Positions 61,549 to 64,000 of a stretch of 64,000 bases of DNA are shown piece after piece; position 1 is the first letter of the stretch; every line of letters begins with the position of its first letter. The notes under the pieces are model-generated. The model saw only the letters and a list, made by a program, of their open reading frames with translations, ran no database searches and had not been told where the DNA came from. This DNA is from Megascapheus bottae. Its lineage: Eukaryota; Chordata; Mammalia; Rodentia; Geomyidae. The stretch spans positions 1,674,001 to 1,738,000 of the forward strand of contig JANJXV010000151.1 in the NCBI GenBank assembly GCA_024803745.1, in the 5' to 3' direction. The translations under genes were made by a program, and so were the position numbers.

Positions 61549-61950
61549 CCTCCTCACTCCAGTTAGAATGGCCAAGATCCAGAAATCTAATAACGTATGC
61601 TGGAGGGGATGTGGCCAGGAGGGATCACTACTACACTGCTGATGGGATTGCAAACTCGTTCAACCACTATGGAAAGCACTATGGCAGTATTCCAAAAAGA
61701 CTAAACATAGAGGTCCCCTGTGATCCAGCATTTTCAAAATTTCCCAATCGTCCAGATAGGACATACTAAATTCACTAGAACAATAACATTTATCACAGCA
61801 CTATTTACTGTGGCAAAGGTATGGAACCAACCCAGATGCCCGTCAGTTGATGAGTAGATCAAATATGGTATTTTTACACAATGGAATTCTGTGCTTCTGT
61901 CAGAAAGAATGACATAGACGAATTTGTAAGGAAATAGAAAGACTCTAAAG
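61549..61950 (+). mobile_element. LINE-1 ORF2 C-terminal segment, forward part of the same insertion
   Basis: It matches 43908-44320 of the larger LINE-1 (GGAGGGGATGTGGCCAGGAG, GCAAACTCGTTCAACCACTA, AACCAACCCAGATGCCC). It stops before the 3' UTR and is followed by CT-rich sequence. Confidence 0.87.
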
Positions 61951-62021
61951 TTTAGAAATTAGTTTCTGTCTCCTTCTCCCTCTCCTTCTCTATCTCTGTA
62001 AAATTTAGAAGTTCCTGTTTC

Positions 62022-62026
62022 TCTCT

Positions 62027-62106
<80 letters not shown>
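62022..62106. repeat. (TC)n microsatellite
   Basis: An almost pure TC run of about 35-40 copies, preceded by impure CT-rich sequence from 61965. Its minus strand gives a meaningless Arg-Glu repeat frame. Confidence 0.97.
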
Positions 62107-62111
<5 letters not shown>

Positions 62112-62277
62112 CTTAGGCTTGAACTCAGGGACTGAGCTACTTTTGCTCAAGGTTAGCACTCTAACATTTGAACCACAGTGCTGCTTCTGGCTTGCTCTTT
62201 TCACGTAGTATTGAGGAATCTAACCCAGGCATTCATCCTTGATAGGTTAGCACTCTACCACTAAGCCACACAGTCAG
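62107..62277 (-). mobile_element. ID-like dimer SINE, reverse
   Basis: CTTGAACTCAGGGACTGAGC, TTTGAACCACAGTGCTGCTT and GCACTCTACCACTAAGCCAC. The CT tract before it may derive from its A-rich tail region, which is a common origin of microsatellites. Confidence 0.78.
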
Positions 62278-62529
62278 TTTTTAGAGGTTTCTGACAAAGG
62301 TTTTCCTATATGCTATTATTTCTTCTGTGAGTGCTCTTAATGCTTGCTGAAGGTTGACTTTGTTTAGAAGACTTACCCTAATGCTCCCATATACAGAGAT
62401 TCTATATATAGCTAAATGTTTTTCATTACTCAGAATTTCTCTATTGTGTATGTTCTGAAATGTACTGAAGACTGACTTCTGATTAAAAGTCATTGCACAT
62501 TTGTTCTATTCATTAGTTTTCTTTTCTTC
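62278..62529. other. Probable 3' flank of the zinc-finger pseudogene
   Basis: AT-rich. A few finger-like codons can be imagined on the minus strand, but nothing I can support. Confidence 0.35.

Positions 62530-64000
<1,471 letters not shown>

Noticed and set aside
61959..62204. 81-codon minus frame with an Arg-Glu repeat
   Set aside because: It is the translation of the TC microsatellite and adjoining SINE.

Overview
This is a stretch of a mammalian, almost certainly rodent, nuclear genome with no clearly intact gene. Three things support that: degenerate LINE-1 copies throughout, many tRNA-derived ID-like SINEs fused to 7SL/B1-like SINE parts, and a KRAB-type C2H2 zinc-finger exon. The composite ID/B1-like SINEs resemble those of geomyoid rodents (pocket mice, kangaroo rats). 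That assignment is an inference from family memory and was not checked against a database.

Layout. (1) 1-33257 is one uninterrupted minisatellite with a 23-bp unit and a 21-bp variant. It is built into higher-order modules of about 0.45-1 kb, which are themselves copied in blocks of several kb. The short open frames on its minus strand arise because the G-rich repeat strand lacks stop codons; they are not genes. (2) 33258-39745 holds SINEs, three stacked LINE-1 3' ends and simple repeats. (3) 39746-44808 is a chimeric LINE-1: a piece of the ORF2 3' half is joined directly to the ORF2 start of a second, nearly complete but broken ORF2 with its 3' UTR. (4) 44809-46180 is one copy of a 1.35-kb segmental duplication; the other copy is 53655-55014. 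Each carries what looks like exon 1 of a RalGDS-like gene on the minus strand. (5) 46181-49600 is a LINE-1 with a 5' leader, broken ORF1 and ORF2, and an internal deletion. (6) 50.9-53.9 kb on the minus strand carries recognisable remains of a RalGDS/RGL-like Ras-GEF gene: exon 1, the REM (RasGEF N) exon, the next exon and perhaps linker sequence, all with stops or frameshifts. (7) 55-61 kb is mostly unique or SINE-bearing DNA with one or two weak exon candidates. (8) 61078-61950 is a LINE-1 whose 5' part is inverted. (9) 62530-64000, minus strand, is the 3' exon of a decayed KRAB-type zinc-finger gene running off the window.

The most unusual object is the 33-kb array. Its long-range copies are nearly identical and differ by measurable block insertions (offsets of 11712, 11888 and 12341 bp along one pair). 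One strand is almost free of G. The core TGACTTCA is repeatedly mutated to the perfect CREB/ATF octamer TGACGTCA; I located 22 such sites. Everything else is consistent with a retroelement-rich region near lineage-expanded gene families (zinc fingers, RalGDS-like) now decaying as pseudogenes.
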